DNA from: Sinonovacula constricta | Taxonomy: Eukaryota; Mollusca; Bivalvia; Cardiida; Solecurtidae | Assembly: GCA_007844125.1 (NCBI GenBank) | Contig: CM017567.1 | Span: forward strand, 47,821,735 to 47,885,734 | Direction: 5' to 3' | Length of the DNA stretch: 64,000 nt | Translations under genes and position numbers: made by a program | The notes under the pieces: model-generated | The model's input: only the letters and a program-made list of their open reading frames with translations | What the model was told of the DNA's origin: nothing | Databases searched by the model: none | Shown here: positions 33,020 through 45,249 of the stretch, piece by piece | Layout: each line of letters starts with the position of its first letter | Position numbering within the stretch: position 1 is the stretch's first letter

Positions 33020-33620
33020 GATTTTCTATAGCCAGGTACATGCTATTACAATGATGGCATCTTTATTTTAGTTTTCATTTGACCATTGTTGGCAGTTGTT
33101 GTTTATCTATAGCCAGGATGATGCTATTTCAATTATGGCAGCTTTATGCTTATTTCCTGCTTATTTCCTGTGAACCGTTGTTGGTTGTTTTTGTTCCTTT
33201 AAAGCCAGAAACATGCTATTAAAATGATGGCAGCTTTATGCTTATTTCCTGTGAACTGTTGTTGGTTGTTTTGTTCCTTTAAAGCCAGAAACATGCTATT
33301 AAAATGATGGCAGCTTTATGCTTATTTCCTTTGAACTGTTGTTGGTTGTTTTTGTTCCTTTAAAGCCAGAAACATGCTATTAAAATGATGGCAGCTTTAT
33401 GCTTATTTCCTTTGAACTGTTGTTGGTTGTTTTTGTTCCTTTAAAGCCAGAAACATGCTATTAAAATGTTGGCAGCTTTATGCTTATTTCCTTTGAACTG
33501 TTGTTGGTTGTTTTTGTTCCTTTAAAGCCAGGTATATGATTTTTTCAATGATGGCAGCTGTATGCTTATAACTGGAGAACCATATTTGGTAGTTTTTGTT
33601 CCCTTATAGCCAGGAACATG
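33020..33620 (+). repeat. 81-bp tandem array
   Basis: AAAGCCAGAAACATGCTATT at 33201, 33281, 33362 and 33443, with AAAGCCAGGTATATG at 33524; period 80-81 bp. Diverged units flank the core. Confidence 0.85.
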
Positions 33621-33668
33621 CTACTACAGTAAATTTCTGCCAAACTTTGTTCAGGAAATATTTACTAC

Positions 33669-33954
33669 TCCAGATACGGAAGGCCCTGGGTTCAATCCCG
33701 GGCCTTGAAATACCAAAGTCATTTAAAATAGTAGTGGTATAGCTCCCTTGCAAACGCTGAAGCAAATATAAGGGTACTTCCTTGACTGGTTGACCCGGTG
33801 TCAGGATAATGTGACTGGGTGAGGTATCATGCCAGGTGTTCACGGTATGCTATACACAGTTATAGAAGCACTATATCTGCTGCAAGTGGACTCTGTCTCC
33901 AGATAACTGAAATACTGTTGGTGGGATGATAAACCCAATAAACAAACAAACAAA
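33669..33954 (+). mobile_element. SINE family A, 5'-truncated
   Basis: CTCCAGATACGGAAGGCCCT, CCTGGGTTCAATCCCGGGCC, ACCCAATAAACAAACAAAC. Confidence 0.8.
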
Positions 33955-33959
33955 CATTC

Positions 33960-35300
33960 ACTACACTTGATTGACAGTTTTCCCCAAGCTTAGCCTTAGC
34001 CTGATCATGTAGGTACTAGATGCTAACCAGTTATCAGATATTTGGCCTCACTTGGAGACAGACATCCTGCAAATCAATCATGCAAATTGTTCCTGGGTCT
34101 TGTCATATAAGTGACTGAGACAGCTTATCATCACTGATGTGATGGCCACTAGATACAGTTGGTCCCAAGATACAGTTTGTCCCCACACTGGATCCTGAAA
34201 TTGGTAGAAGATGTGTGTGGATACATCGCTTGTTTTTACAATGGCACACAAAGGTACAGATGTTAAAGAAACTAAATAAAAAATTAAAGTGTTTTTACTG
34301 TTTACTGCTTTAATGTTTTAGTAAATTTTACAGATTTTTTTCTGTTTGCTCAGTCTTTTGGGATACATTTACCTGTACATGTAGTGTGACATGTGCTTAT
34401 ATTGACACTTTCCATGTTTACCGCTGCAATGTACTACATGTGTACATAAGAATAACTTTCATTTCTCAAAGAACTTCAGTGTGACTTAGACAGTGTGTTC
34501 AGTCCCTGGGCATCTCATAAGTACCCCTGTGCTATAATGCTAGCAATGTCCCTGCACAGTATCGGCAAAAATGCCGTCAAATCCCAATTCCTTCTTTGTT
34601 TGCCAAGCCGTTACATATAATTGTGTTTTTTAAACAACTTGATGATTCTTTAACAACCCAACCCAACTCTAACAAACTCAACAATTGAATGTCAAAAGTC
34701 AACAATTCCTTAACTAAGTAAATGCCAAAATATAACTGTAATGTTACAAGCTTTTCAGATTTGGATAAAAGGACAATTTATTAATCATATGATAGTAACA
34801 TTGAAGAACTGTCAAAGAATAACTGTAGCCAGAAAAAATGCTCAAGTAACTGGGGTTGGCCATGCCTTTCAGCACTGTTTTCTTGTAACCTAGACCATGC
34901 CAGTGAAGGCAGCACCACACGTATGATTTTTGTTAGTTGTTGGCAAATCTCTTTGCATATGCAATACTCTAGCTGTTCTTGCCGCAGAGTGTACCAGTAA
35001 GCTTTGAGCCAAGTAGAATTTGCAGTTACTGTTTTTTTTATTGCCAGCAGCAATCTTTTACAGTGAATGTTGCACTTTGCTTAATCAAATGGCCACACTG
35101 TTTTTAGGAGGAAAATTCTCTGGGATCTTGATTGACAGTATTTCCAGAGTTTTGAACCTGCTAGACCCTGCTAGACAATGTAAGCAGTTGTTGTCAGCTA
35201 GTGATCCTCAGATATTGGACCCCACTTGGAGACAGACATCTAGCAAATCAAGCATGCAAATGAGTCTTGTCATATCAGTTACTGTGATGGCCACACTGAT
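33960..35300 (+). repeat. Diverged duplicate pair and unannotated sequence
   Basis: CACTTGGAGACAGACATCCT at about 34050 matches CACTTGGAGACAGACATCTA at about 35220. Shared neighbours include TGATTGACAGT and TGATGGCCAC. The stretch between holds a SINE-B fragment; otherwise nothing recognised. Confidence 0.5.
34497..34592 (+). mobile_element. SINE family B 3' fragment
   Basis: TTCAGTCCCTGGGCATCTCA, ATGTCCCTGCACAGTATCGG, AAATCCCAATTCC. Confidence 0.65.
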
Positions 35301-35313
35301 GGGTTGGCCACTT

Positions 35314-35442
35314 GATAAATAGAGGATCTGATATTCGTGTTCATTAGATACTGAAAATGTTAAACAAGTTAGATGAAATGATACGAAAACAAGTTTAATA
35401 TTTTTAGTATCTCATGAACACGAATATTAGATTCTATTTATC
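35314..35442. repeat. Long inverted repeat (hairpin-forming, foldback-like)
   Basis: Left arm 35314-35365 (GATAAATAGAGGATCTGATA, TTCGTGTTCATTAGATACTG and on) pairs with right arm 35393-35442, which ends TAGATTCTATTTATC. Arms are about 50 bp with a few mismatches; the loop is about 27 bp. Could be a foldback MITE; no sure target duplication is visible. Confidence 0.75.
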
Positions 35443-35836
35443 ACATAACCATCAGCTGCTTTTTGTTTACAATGCATAATCTTTTTAAAGTATGAACAGT
35501 TGGCCTTGACATGTGTAATTCAGTTTGGGAGAATCCACACAAAAAATAAACTGAATGGAAAAAGTTTAGTCACTATTTTCACTTGCGTCTAAAATCTTTA
35601 ATATGGCAAATTTCTTGTTCAAAGTGATAACACAAATTGTTTTATGCTTGCTGAACATGTACATATCGACACTGTAATAAAAACGGCTCGTGCAACGCCA
35701 AATTGATCATATCTGAAAATGCACAAAGTGCACGTGTCCAGGTAAACCAACAAGGTTATTTTCAAATTTGAATTTAGATATTGGAAGAGAATTGTGTACA
35801 TTGAAAATAGCCGGGGTAAAGTTTGTGTTAGCTAGC

Positions 35837-36800
35837 ATGGGTAAACACCACAGTCCATCCGTAAATGATAGAAATGTTGCTTTGGGAATGCTTGCTGCGG
35901 GTGCACGTGTTAAACAATTTATTGTCTCCAAGAATGTATTCTACAAACGGGTAGCATCTAAGACAGACCCCTTTGGGAAGAGCATTAAAAACAACGCAAC
36001 GCGAGGATCGGTATATAGTGACGTCAAGACATAATCAATTCATGACCACTAAAAACCTTGCTCAGTGACTAAGGCAATCTACAGAGACAAGGATATCACA
36101 TTATACTGCGCTAAACAGCCTGAGAGCCGCTATGTTGATTGCTTAATGTCGCTACAAAGGTGTTCAATTGACAGTACGTTACCATGCCGCACATGAGAAC
36201 TGGGCACGTCAGTATAGCCATTGGACATGGCAACGATGGAATAGGATGGTTTTCACTGATGAATCGAGGTTTAGCCTTCGAGTGACTGATGGCAGGGTTC
36301 GGGTTTCGCGACGTCGGGGAGAGAAGATGGATCCAGCCAAAGTCATCATAAATATGAAGTGTTATGATTTGGGTGGAATTTACAATACCTGGAAGACGGA
36401 ACTAAAAGCTGTGCATGGGGCTTTAAATGCCGCACATTATTGTGACAAAATCATCGTTCCTGTCATAGTTCCATTCATAGTGAATGGCAATGCTGACGTT
36501 CTGTATCAGGACAATGCCTGATGCCACTCTGCATGTCACACAAGAATGAGAAATGTTCTTGAAGCACACTACATAAATACCATCGAGTGGCCAGCAAAAT
36601 CGCCAGATCTCTCCCCAATCGAACACATGTGGGACTGACTACCTTGGTTGGAAATGATGTAAATGATGTTGCTGACCTGGAATGTGCATTGCATGAGGAA
36701 TGGCCACTGGCACCTTTGCATTTTATCAATTACTGATAAACAGCATGAGGCGTTGCTGTCTGGCTGATCTTAGAGCTACAGTTGGACATACTCGTTATTG
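35837..36800 (+). pseudogene. Tc1-type (Tc1/mariner superfamily) transposase pseudogene
   Basis: A decayed transposase in several frames. The N-terminal part from ATG 35837 reads SVNDRNVALGMLAAGARVKQ, resembling the paired-like HTH start. The catalytic half at 36168-36521 reads NWARQYSHWTWQRWNRMVFT then DESRF, DGRVRVSRRRGE and VLYQDNA. After a TGA at 36519 it continues as EWPAKSPDLSPIEHMWD. The three acidic residues are visible: D at 36258, D at 36510 and E at 36621. The second and third are separated by 36 codons rather than the typical 34, consistent with a small insertion. In-frame stops (36032, 36519, 36636) and at least one frameshift between the two halves make it non-functional. Terminal inverted repeats were not identified by eye. 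Confidence 0.85.
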
Positions 36801-38025
36801 ACTGTTGGTTGATTTTTTTATTTTGACCCCTATGTTAAATCAGAGTGGTAAAAAATTGTTTTTCATAGAGATTTTTTGGTGGAGATAAGGGGTTTTTTTT
36901 GTTGTTTTTTTCACAAAACTGCTTAACAAAGTTTATTTTTCTTAAAAATATATATAGCATTTTCACATTTGCAGGCTTTGACTTCCCCTCAATAACAATT
37001 CAGACATATTCATGACATAAACATTTTCAATGCAAATCTTACATTGGCAAGATTTTATGACTTCCCAAAATATGCATTTGGATACTTTAATTGCATCTCG
37101 ATGAAAATTGCTTAGCTTGGTAGAAAATAGTTCGTGTTATGATACTATATTCTGAAGTTAATAAGAATTTATCTCCATCTCTAGCCATAATATGTAATTC
37201 TTTGAAAATAAACTGCAATTATATTGAAACACGTCTTTAAATCGTGAAATTGTTTCGATATATGTTTGCATTGTTAGGGAGCTTAGTTCTCTGAAAAGGA
37301 GATTAGAAAACAATTAGGCCCAATTATACTTCAATTGTGCAATAATTCTTTTCTTTTCATCAGAGACTTTAGAGTGCATTATAGCCCTCTAATCAATTAA
37401 TTCTTGTTCTTATTTAGAGTTTTAATTAAATATGGGACCATAAAATGTTGGTAGGAAATATTACCAGAAAGTTATAGGATGAATAAAAATACATTAGTAC
37501 AGTAGAGGCTGTATCTTGATCCTTCACTTGCTTTAAACACCATGAACACCATTAAGATTCTCAATCCTAATGGTGTATCCAGTATGTAAAGGGTTAATTT
37601 TGTGAAATAAATATATGCGAGGTATGATGAAATTAAACTGTATTAATTTGGTGTTTAATTGGCATTTATATGGGCCTCAAGGACTTTTATTGAAACGTGA
37701 GATATTAAGCTTATTTATTTCATAATGCTTTTTATGAATGTCTGTAGTTTCTTTTATTACAGATTGTTGCTCATTTATGATTTTTGAAATATCTGTTTAT
37801 TTCAAAGAAGTGATGGCAGATGATGATTAAATGTCATTGTTGCAAAAAAAACGTTGGATATTAAAATTTATCATTTTACTGTGTCAACATTCTTAAAGTT
37901 AAACTTCCATTTTTAGTTTGTTCATAGTTGTACAGTTTGTTTTATTTTATTTATTTCAAGTTTATTGAAGCCGAATTATAGTTCTTTTATTATATATTTT
38001 TTCAAATAACTTAGTTCCTTACTTA
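36801..38025 (+). other. No recognised feature
   Basis: AT-rich intron, no open frame or repeat recognised apart from T runs after the Tc1 relic. Confidence 0.3.
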
Positions 38026-38265
38026 AAGAGCATCGGCTGACAGATCGAGAGGTCGTGGGTTCAGACCCCAGCTGGTCAAACCTAAGACTTTAAAGTTGGT
38101 AGTAGTGGCTTCCCTCCTGATGCTCGGGGCTAAGGGGACAGCATTATGCCTGACTCATCAGTGTCAGTATAATGGACTGGCTGGGTTCAGTCCCTGGGCG
38201 CCTTATAAGTGCCCCTGTGCTATAATGATAGGAATGTCGCTGCACAGTATCAGCAAAAATGCCTC
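38026..38265 (+). mobile_element. SINE family B, both ends trimmed
   Basis: AGAGCATCGGCTGACAGATC, GTGGGTTCAGACCCCAG, ATAATGATAGGAATGTCGCT. Confidence 0.72.
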
Positions 38266-38274
38266 AAATCAAAT

Positions 38275-38645
38275 TAAATTTCATGCCCTGGTTTATTGCT
38301 GCCATGGTGACCATGGTCAATCATTTTGAGTCAAAACCATGATAAATTTTGTTTCAAGGTCCTGTCAGTTAAATCTTTAAAATGTACTGATTCCATGGCA
38401 ATCAGCATAAAAATCAAAATTTACATTGAGTTAGGACCAGACACTAGTTATTTAATGCAATGGTTTTTACTAATTTGGTAAATGTTTCAAATTGAGTGTT
38501 TCATGCTCTAGAAAACATGTTGTTTTAACACAGAAAGACCAAAGTCAAATCATTGCCAATCATAGTCATGAAAGACCAGAGTTAAAGCCAGAGTAAACAA
38601 TTGTTTGATCATGGCCAAACATGGTTCAAGAGTCACATTTTACTA
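38275..38645 (+). repeat. Dispersed repeat, copy 2
   Basis: Matches 12600-13085: GTTTCATGCTCTAGAAAACA, AATCATAGTCATGAAAGACC. Follows a SINE-B tail. Confidence 0.6.
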
Positions 38646-38689
38646 GGGTATCCTTATTCCATAACAGAATAGCGCTTAATATAACCACT

Positions 38690-40256
38690 TCATTCACCTA
38701 AGTGAAAGATGGCTTGTGGAATTGCAAATGCAATCTGCCTAGCCTTTCACTGCCTAGCCCTTCAACACATAGCCTTTCACTGCATAGCCTTTCACTGCCT
38801 AGCCTTTAACCACATAGCCTTTCACTGCTAAGCCTTACACCATAGAGCCTTTCACTGCCTAGCCCTTCACAGCATAGTCCTTCACTGCCTTACCCTTTAC
38901 CACATAGCCTTTCACTGCCTAGCCTTTCACCACATAGCCTTCACTGCATAGTCCTTCACTGCCTTTCCCTTCACCACATAGCCTTTCACTGCTTAGCCTT
39001 ACACCACATAGCCTTCACTGCATAGTCCTTCACAGCCTTACCCTTCACCACATAGCCTTCACCACATAGCCTTTCACTGCCTAGCCCTTCACTGCATAGT
39101 CCTTCACTGCCTTACCCTTCACCACATAGCCTTACACTGCTTAGCCTTACACCACATAGCCTTCACTGCATAGTCCTTCACTGCCTTACCCTTAACCACA
39201 TAGCCTTCACTGCATAGTCCTTCACTGCCTTACCCTTCACCACATAGCCTTCACCACATAGCCTTCACTGCATAGTCCTTCACTGCCTTACCCTTCACCA
39301 CATAGCCTTCACCACATAGCCTTCACCACATAGCCTTCACTGCATAGTCCTTCACTGCCTTACCCTTCACCACATTGCCTTCACCACATAGCCTTCACTG
39401 CATAGTCCTTCACTGCATAGTCCTTCACTGCCTTACCCTTCACCACATAGCCTTCACCACATAGCCTTTCACTGCCTAGCCCTTCAATGCATATTCCTTC
39501 ACTGCCTTACCCTTCACCACATAGCCTTTCACTGCTTAGCCTTGCACCACATAGCCTTTACTGCATAATCCTTCACTGCCTTACCCTTCACCACATAGCC
39601 TTCACCACATAGCCTTTCACTGCCTAGCCCTTCAATGCATAGTCCTTCACTGCCTTACCCTTCACCACATAGCCTTTCACTGCTTAGCCTTTCACCACAT
39701 AGCCTTTACTGCATAGTCCTTCACTGCCTTACCTTTCACCACATAGCCTTCACTGCATAGTCCTTCACTGCCTTACCCTTCACCTCATAGCCTTTCACTG
39801 CTTAGCCTTACACCACATAGCCTTCACTGCATAGTCCTTCACTGCCTTACACTTCACCACAGAGCCTTTCACTGCCTAGCCTTTCAACGCCTAGCCTTTC
39901 ACTGCCTAGCCTTTCACTGCCTTGCTTTTCACCACATAGTCTTTCAATGCCTAGCCCTTCACTGCCTAGCATTTCACTGCCTAGCCTTTCAACACAGAGC
40001 CTTTCACTGCCTAGCCCTTCACTGCCTTACCCTTCACCACATAGCCTTTCACTGTCTAGCCTTTCACTGTCTAGCCTTTCACTTCCTAGCCCTTCACTGC
40101 CTAGCCCTTCACTTCCTAGCCCTTCACTGCCTAGCCTTTCACTGCCTAGCGCTTCACCACAAAGCCCTTCACTGCCTTACCCTTCACTGCCTATCCTTTC
40201 ACTGCTTACCTGTTCACCACATAGTCTGTCACTGCCTAGTCCTTCACTGCCTAACA
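38690..40256 (+). repeat. 1.5 kb minisatellite of 14-15-bp units
   Basis: Units such as CCTTTCACTGCCTAG and CTTCACCACATAG, ordered in places into about 44-bp blocks (CACATAGCCTTCACTGCATA, GTCCTTCACTGCCTTACCCT, TCAC). The right end is pure 15-mers, so one frame reads endless SLPSP; not a protein gene. Confidence 0.88.
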
Positions 40257-40512
40257 GCCGCGCAATAGCTCAGGTGGTAGAGCCTCGGCTTGCGGATCGG
40301 GAGGTCGTGGGTTCAAATCCTTGCCAGGTCAAACCAAAGAGTGGCCTGCCTCCTCACGCTCAGGGCTAAGGGGACAGCATTACACCTAACTCGTTGGTGT
40401 CAGTATTATGGACCGGCCGGATTCAGTCCCTGGCACCTCATAAGTGCCCCTGTGCTAAAATGATAGAAATGTCGCTGCACATTATCGGCAAAATGCTGGC
40501 AAAATCCCAAAT
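40257..40512 (+). mobile_element. SINE family B at the edge of the 15-bp minisatellite
   Basis: GCCGCGCAATAGCTCAGGTG head, GTGGGTTCAAATCCTTGCC, tail AAAATCCCAAATCC. Lies at the end of the 38.7-40.3 kb array. Confidence 0.75.
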
Positions 40513-40532
40513 CCTAAATTCACAATAAACAA

Positions 40533-40812
40533 CACCAGCCATGGTAGTGCTATCAGTAGAGCATCGGCTCCAGGTACAGGAGGCCACGTGTTTGATCCAA
40601 AAGTCATTAAAAATGGTAGTTGTATAGCTCCCTTGTTCCACCACTGGTTGGCCCTGTGTCAGGAAAATGTGACTGGGTGTGGTATGCAAGGTTCTCAGCA
40701 TGCTATACACAGTGTAGGCAGCACTATATCTGCTTCAATTGGACATTGTCTCCAGATAACTGAAATACTGTTAGTGGGACGATAAACCCAATAAACAATA
40801 AACATAAACACA
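40533..40812 (+). mobile_element. SINE family A
   Basis: ACCAGCCATGGTAGTGCTAT head, AAATGTGACTGGGTGTGGTA, ATAAACCCAATAAACAATAA. Confidence 0.75.
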
Positions 40813-40959
40813 ACTAACACAATTTGATCTTGGGATAAAAACCGTCAACATCTGATACATGCAATGACATTTTTGTTGTCAATTTAAATCATAAATAAAG
40901 ACATCCCTTTTCATGGAAAATTTCTCTAACTCAATCATTCTACTCAATTTCAAATAAAC

Positions 40960-41910
40960 AAAGTTTACGCAGGCGATAACAAGATTGCAAGCCACAGTAA
41001 TGTTATTATCTTATTTTGTCTCGTTGTGTGCAGGTTAACGGAGAACAAGTCAGAATTCTGAGAGAGTGTAATGGAGGGAAAAATGTCTCATTCTTTTTTT
41101 GTCGCCAAGTGCATTTCATACGAGGGTAAATATGTTGAAACGAGTAGACAAGGCCAAAATTGGAATCTTATTTTATCAATAAGAATATATAAGACCTATG
41201 AGTATTGCAACATATACAAAAATTGAAAAGACACAGGACCAAGGTATCCACATGCACACTAAATGTAATGTGAGAACAAATCTATGACGAGTCATTAACA
41301 ATAAGACCAAAGCCGACAGTTACCACCTTGGAACGGTCAGTCGGCAATATGGACTGGTTGGGGTGCTTAAACTGGTTTAAGAGAGCTCTAACCTCGCATT
41401 TCCTGATGGGTTTCTCGAATGCATGCAATGAAAAGAAAACTGATCCATTTGAATAAGTGTCCAAGCGCTGATGTTTTGTTTGACAAGTTATGACGAAAAA
41501 TCATTGAAAAATAATGTCCACATTGTGTTTGAAGAGAGATAGGTATTATTTCGATTAGAAAACCTTCAGAAAATGATAATAGTAAATGAAATTAACTTTT
41601 CGAATCAAGAAAAAAATGACCAGAGAAGAGTAAATAGTTGTAGCAGCCTGTTCATGTGAAGATCAAGTCCCATGTGCACTTGTTACAAAATTTATTATCA
41701 GTTTATACACAGGGAAAACAACTATTGAGCTGATATTGTCATTTTAAGAATTAGCCATTTGGCTTTCTGTAAAATTTCACCCTCTGGACTTGGAATTCAA
41801 TGTATTAAGTCATTGAAATTTCCCTGTCTGTAGCAGTAAATTGGATAATTCAATAGTTGCTTCGTATAATTAAGACAATTAAGGTTCAAAAACAGATGGA
41901 ATGGTGGTGA
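40960..41910 (+). repeat. Triplicated intronic segment T1
   Basis: AACAAGATTGCAAGCCACAG, AGACAAGGCCAAAATTGG, TTAGCCATTTGGCTTTCTGT. Interrupted at about 41160-41640 by other sequence including repeat L. Confidence 0.65.
41300..41420 (+). repeat. Dispersed repeat L, copy 2
   Basis: CAGTTACCACCTTGGAACGG, TGGACTGGTTGGGGTGCTTA, GAGCTCTAACCT. Confidence 0.5.
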
Positions 41911-42085
41911 ACTTAGTTGACAGTTTGATTCATTCAAATTGTGCTCTTATGTGTACCTGTGCTCAAGTGTATCCATCAATTGAAAATAGGGCTGCATATA
42001 CTGCCAGTATATCTATTATACAGTTAAGTTACAATGATGTTAATAGATTTTTTTTGGGGGTTTTTTTTTTGTTTTCTTTTACCAA

Positions 42086-42535
42086 TCTTAGAAGCACAAT
42101 AGAAAGAGCATCAGCTCCAGGTACGGGTGACCCTGGGTTTGATCCCAGGCCACGACATACCAAAGTCGTAAAAAATGGTAGTGGTATAGCTCCCTTGCTA
42201 TTAGCTTGCTGGTAGTGGTATAGCTCCCTTGCTATTAGCTTGCTGGTAGTGGTATAGCTCCCTTGCTATTAGCTTGCTGGTAGTGGTATAGCTCCCTTGC
42301 TATTAGCTTGCTGGTAGTGGTATAGCTCCCTTGCTAACGCCCAAGTAAATATAAGTGTAGTTCCACAACTGGTTGGCCCTTTGTCAGGATAATGTGACTG
42401 GATGTGGTATCATGGCAGGTGTTCATGGCATGCTATACACAGTGAAAGCAGCACTATATCTGCTTCAAGTGGAAACCGTCTCCAGATAACTGAAATACTG
42501 TTGATCTGACAAGTATCCCAATGTACAAAAACAAA
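42086..42535 (+). mobile_element. SINE family A with internal 34-bp amplification
   Basis: TCAGCTCCAGGTACGGGTGA head region. The block GGTAGTGGTATAGCTCCCTT begins at 42177, 42211, 42245, 42279 and 42313, exactly 34 bp apart; other copies have it once. The rest is ordinary. Confidence 0.85.
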
Positions 42536-42699
42536 AAAGAAAAACCTTACTATTTTCATATAGAAAAGAAAAGAAAAAAACAATGATTTACTAGAGTTTT
42601 ATGTAAAATGTTGGTTAAATACAGGCAACTCTCCTGATACCAATAGAACTTGACTGGTTACAAATATGTATGTCAAGGTTTCGACATAATGAACAGACA

Positions 42700-42736
42700 A
42701 CTATTGGTGGGATGATAAACCCAATAAACAAACAAA
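42700..42736 (+). mobile_element. SINE family A 3' end fragment
   Basis: CTATTGGTGGGATGATAAAC, CCAATAAACAAACAAAC. Confidence 0.55.
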
Positions 42737-42883
42737 CTGTCTGAAACCACCTTTAAATGAGTCTTCCTATAATTCTCTTCTGTAACAGTGCATTTGTCAT
42801 ATACAGCATTGAGTAATTTGTTAAAATGTCATGTGTCATTTTGAATCAATAACAAAGGTATCCAGTAACATTAATATTACTTA

Positions 42884-43160
42884 TCCAGGTACGGGAGGCC
42901 CGGGTTCGATCCCGGGACGCGACATACCAAAGTGGTTAAAAATGGTAGTGGTATAGCTCCCTTGCTTACGCTCAAGCAAATATAAGGGTAGTTCCACGAC
43001 TGGTTGGCCCGGTGTCAGGATAATTTGACTTGGTGTGGTATCATGCCAGGTGTTCACGGCATGCTATACACTGTGAAGGCAGCACTATATCTGCTTCAAA
43101 TGAACACCATCTCCAGATAACTGAAATACTGTTAGTGGGACAATAAACCCAATAAACAAA
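42884..43160 (+). mobile_element. SINE family A, 5'-truncated, exact 12-bp target duplication
   Basis: Starts CCAGGTACGGGAGGCCCGGG. TAATATTACTTA at 42872-42883 and 43161-43172. The truncation removes the A box, so this copy is dead on arrival. Confidence 0.88.
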
Positions 43161-43172
43161 TAATATTACTTA

Positions 43173-43735
43173 ATTGTTTTACTTGTTTACAAATAAACAA
43201 AGTTTTCCCAATGCCATAACAAGATTGCAAGCTGCAATAACATAATAATCTCATTTCATCTGCTTGTGAAGCAGATTGTTTGAGAAATTCTAGACAAGTC
43301 TGCTTTCTGAAAAGAGTAATGGAGAACAAAAAATGTCGTGTTTTTTGTCACCAACAATTTTTTCATACATAGGGAAAAAAAGACAGTTGCTACTACAGAC
43401 AAGGCCAAAATTAGATTTGATTTTATTCCATCCTGCGTGCACTTGTTGCTTTATTTTATTTGTCAGTAATAATTGGGGAGATATAAACAACAAGACCTGT
43501 TCTTGTCATGTTGGGAATTAGCCTTTTGGCTTTCGGTGAAATTTCCCTCTATGGATTTGAAATTTATTGCATTGCGCCATTGGAACCGCCCTGTTGTGTT
43601 TAGGAAATAAATTGAATAATTCAATAATGTCTTCATAGAAATTCAGACAATTTACTTTTAATAACAGGTGGAATAGATATTAGCCTTACGAAAATTTGAT
43701 TTGGAGGAGTAGTACTCGTACGTCTGCTTCCATGT
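43173..43735 (+). repeat. Triplicated intronic segment T2
   Basis: AACAAGATTGCAAGCTGCAA, AGACAAGGCCAAAATTAG, TTAGCCTTTTGGCTTTCGGT, TACGTCTGCTTCCATGTTT. Confidence 0.65.
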
Positions 43736-44311
43736 TTATGTGTTTATTTCTTGGCATTAGAACAAAATGTTTTCATAATTTGCCTTTATTTAAGGTACTG
43801 GAAGACAAGTACTTTTTTTCTCTTTAGTCAGTAGAATGACTTTTGACTTGCATTTCTAATAAGCAGTTAGAAGTAGTCCAACATTTGTATCCAATCAGAA
43901 GCTATGAAAATTCAAATTCCTCAGCAATTTATTTCAGTAGAACTGTTTTACTAAATGGTTTTATTATCAACTGCGCATGTGCAACAAACCACACATTCTG
44001 GCTTGACTCCTCCTCTTGTGACGACAACTGTAGTTTGATTGACAGTTTAATGGGGCAGATTGCATGTCATTTTGGTAGAACAAGTAGAAATGAGGCGAGG
44101 AATTATAAGTCGGATAGAATCAAGACGTTTCCATAAATAGAAGCCTGCACTCGCTGTGCTTGTTTCGCCTTCTATTTTCTATAGAAACATCTTAATAAAC
44201 TCTATACTTAAGGTAGATAGAGGTAAATGCACATGTTTTATTGGCAATTGACCTTCTTTGTGAATAAATTTATGTTTTATTCAAGTTAATTACAAAAACA
44301 AAAAGGTTGAA

Positions 44312-44583
44312 ACAATTGGTAGAGCATCAGCATCAGGCCTGGGAGGCCCTGGGTTCAAACCTGGGCCACAACATACATAAGTTGTGGCCTATTTCCCTTG
44401 TTTACGCTCAAGCAAATGCATATACGAGGGTACTTCCATGACAGGTTGGCCCTGGTTTTAAGATAATGTGACTGGGTGTGGTACTATGCCAGGTGTTCAT
44501 GGCAGCACTATATCAGCTGCAAGTCGACATAGTCTCCAAATAATTGAAACAATGTTGATGGGATGAAAATCGCAGACAAAAAG
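44312..44583 (+). mobile_element. SINE family A, diverged
   Basis: AATTGGTAGAGCATCAGCAT, CCTGGGTTCAAACCTGGGCC, ATGTGACTGGGTGTGGTACT. Confidence 0.7.
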
Positions 44584-45249
44584 AAAAACACATAAAGGTT
44601 GATAAAAAAATAATTGAACGATGAAATGCAATATGCATGCAAAACAAAGTGATGATCCCTTTTTCAATCAGAACCCCTAAGTTTTATGAAATGCAGATTA
44701 AACAGCATTTACTATAGTCATTTCTTGACATGAAATAATATGAAATGATATACTTAAACAATATCTGCTATGCCAATACATGTTTGCTAGCTGCTATAAT
44801 AGGTATGTATATAGAAAATACCAGGTTAGTGTTGAATAAAGAATATGTTATCACGTGAGGCAAAGACAAATCTGAATCGCATGGCTTACTGAGCAATTGT
44901 TTTGCCGTGGTAAAATTGTGGTAAAATTTTCTTTGTTCAACAATAACCTAGTATTCTATTTATCCTACCATCTATTTTATAAACAAAAGTGTTATTTAAT
45001 AATAAAATCTATTTTGTTTTTCAAAAATGGAATGTGACATGTGACATCACGTCGTAACTGAAAACAACAACAAATTGATTTCAGTGCTTCTAAACAATTC
45101 TGTTTTGGCTGTTGCTACCTTTAAAATCTTATTTTTTACGTTTGACGATGTTTGGAACTTCAAGTGTGGCATGGAGAAAGTAGTCCATTTAGATGCACGT
45201 AACAGGTTTTGCACACTGGTGTTTTGATAAAGCAAATTTTATCACACAG

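Noticed and set aside
35768..36034. Independent small gene
   Set aside because: It is the N-terminal part of the Tc1-type transposase relic, out of frame with the catalytic half.
39947..40369. 140-residue open frame of SLPSP repeats
   Set aside because: It is the 15-bp minisatellite read in one frame and it runs straight into a SINE-B.
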